DNA of 64,000 bases from Mucilaginibacter terrenus. GTDB lineage: Bacteria; Bacteroidota; Bacteroidia; Sphingobacteriales; Sphingobacteriaceae. Below are positions 63,873 to 64,000 of this stretch, one piece after another. The stretch's first letter is position 1. Each line of letters begins with the position of its first letter. Both the position numbers and the translations under genes were made by a program. The stretch is taken from positions 1,984,001 to 2,048,000 of the forward strand of contig NZ_QWDE01000001.1 in NCBI RefSeq assembly GCF_003432065.1, written 5' to 3'. The notes under the pieces are model-generated. The model was not told the DNA's origin, ran no database searches, and saw only the letters and a list, made by a program, of their open reading frames with translations.

Positions 63873-64000
63873 TTATAATTGCGGAACTGCTTTTTTAGAC
63901 CGGTAGATGAACGTTGCCACTATAGCTGCACCGAGGATAATAAGCAGCCATTCCTGTGGTTCCGGGGCAGCACCGGAAGACTTCATAGAAGCGTTCTTCA
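63873..64000 (-). CDS. C-terminal end of a protein with a PEP-CTERM-like exosortase signal (partial)
   Basis: Reading the - strand gives 41 residues to a TAA at 63873-63875, open at the window edge. The tail has the three parts of an exosortase signal: PEPQEW, then a hydrophobic span (LLIILGAAIVATFIY) and a basic end RSKKAVPQL. It lies 2 bases from xrtN. By family knowledge the substrate of exosortase N is a VIT-domain protein; that body lies beyond the window, so this is inferred. Confidence 0.8.
   Translation of the reverse strand, partial: KNASMKSSGAAPEPQEWLLIILGAAIVATFIYRSKKAVPQL

Overview
The window looks like a chromosome segment of a Bacteroidota bacterium, most likely Sphingobacteriaceae (Mucilaginibacter/Pedobacter-like). 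Reasons: a SusC/SusD pair with a one-protein hybrid two-component regulator, a type IX secretion type B C-terminal domain, exosortase N, DUF6712 and ClpP-like phage head genes of the Bacteroidota kind, and promoters that fit the TTTG / TAnnTTTG (-33/-7) pattern of this phylum. I infer the genus only from protein flavour.

Region 1, about 1-13,850: the right-hand part of a prophage or domesticated phage module, nearly all on the + strand. It holds a tape-measure protein, a small helix-turn-helix-like protein, a 550-bp non-coding stretch with two diverged 86-bp repeats, a ClpP-type head protease with scaffold-like tail, major capsid protein, probable tail-tube protein, an 85-residue protein, portal, DUF6712 connector, a collagen-like/SGNH-hydrolase fibre, and a cassette of small lipoprotein, methyltransferase, holin-like and coiled-coil membrane genes. 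G-rich palindromes sit at most structural-gene junctions. No integrase, terminase large subunit or endolysin is visible.

Region 2, about 13,850-25,650: host housekeeping and stress genes. These include DUF1810, a TetR repressor with an SDR oxidoreductase that has two palindromic operators around its promoter, DUF808, a spore-photoproduct-lyase-like radical SAM protein, a MarR-GNAT fusion with a perfect 14-bp palindrome in its own leader, DUF4112, a membrane Ser/Thr kinase, tRNA-Lys(TTT), a BNR/YCF48-like protein, DUF2147, tRNA-Leu(CAG), tRNA-Leu(GAG) and a Tat-exported NIPSNAP protein.

Region 3, 25,730-31,221: a tightly overlapping five-gene operon for a periplasmic molybdenum aldehyde oxidoreductase of the PaoABC type, with its XdhC/PaoD chaperone and a MocA-like nucleotidyltransferase.

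Region 4, 31,218-53,461 (all - strand): a carbohydrate locus. It has an exported metallophosphoesterase, an exported AGE/cellobiose-2-epimerase-like protein, a GH9 glucanase, a hybrid two-component regulator and SusC-SusD. After a terminator come a VCBS/ASPIC lipoprotein, a DUF1080-PA14 protein and a propeller-cytochrome c protein. I infer a beta-1,4-glycan utilisation locus next to a possible oxidative (3-keto-sugar) branch.

Region 5, 53,655-64,000: an acyltransferase, a 1,796-residue secreted repeat protein (two six-repeat NHL blocks and nine cadherin-like beta-sandwich repeats), a small membrane protein, and an exosortase N (xrtN) operon. The operon is preceded, at the window edge, by the C-terminus of a protein carrying a PEP-CTERM-like sorting signal, its likely substrate.
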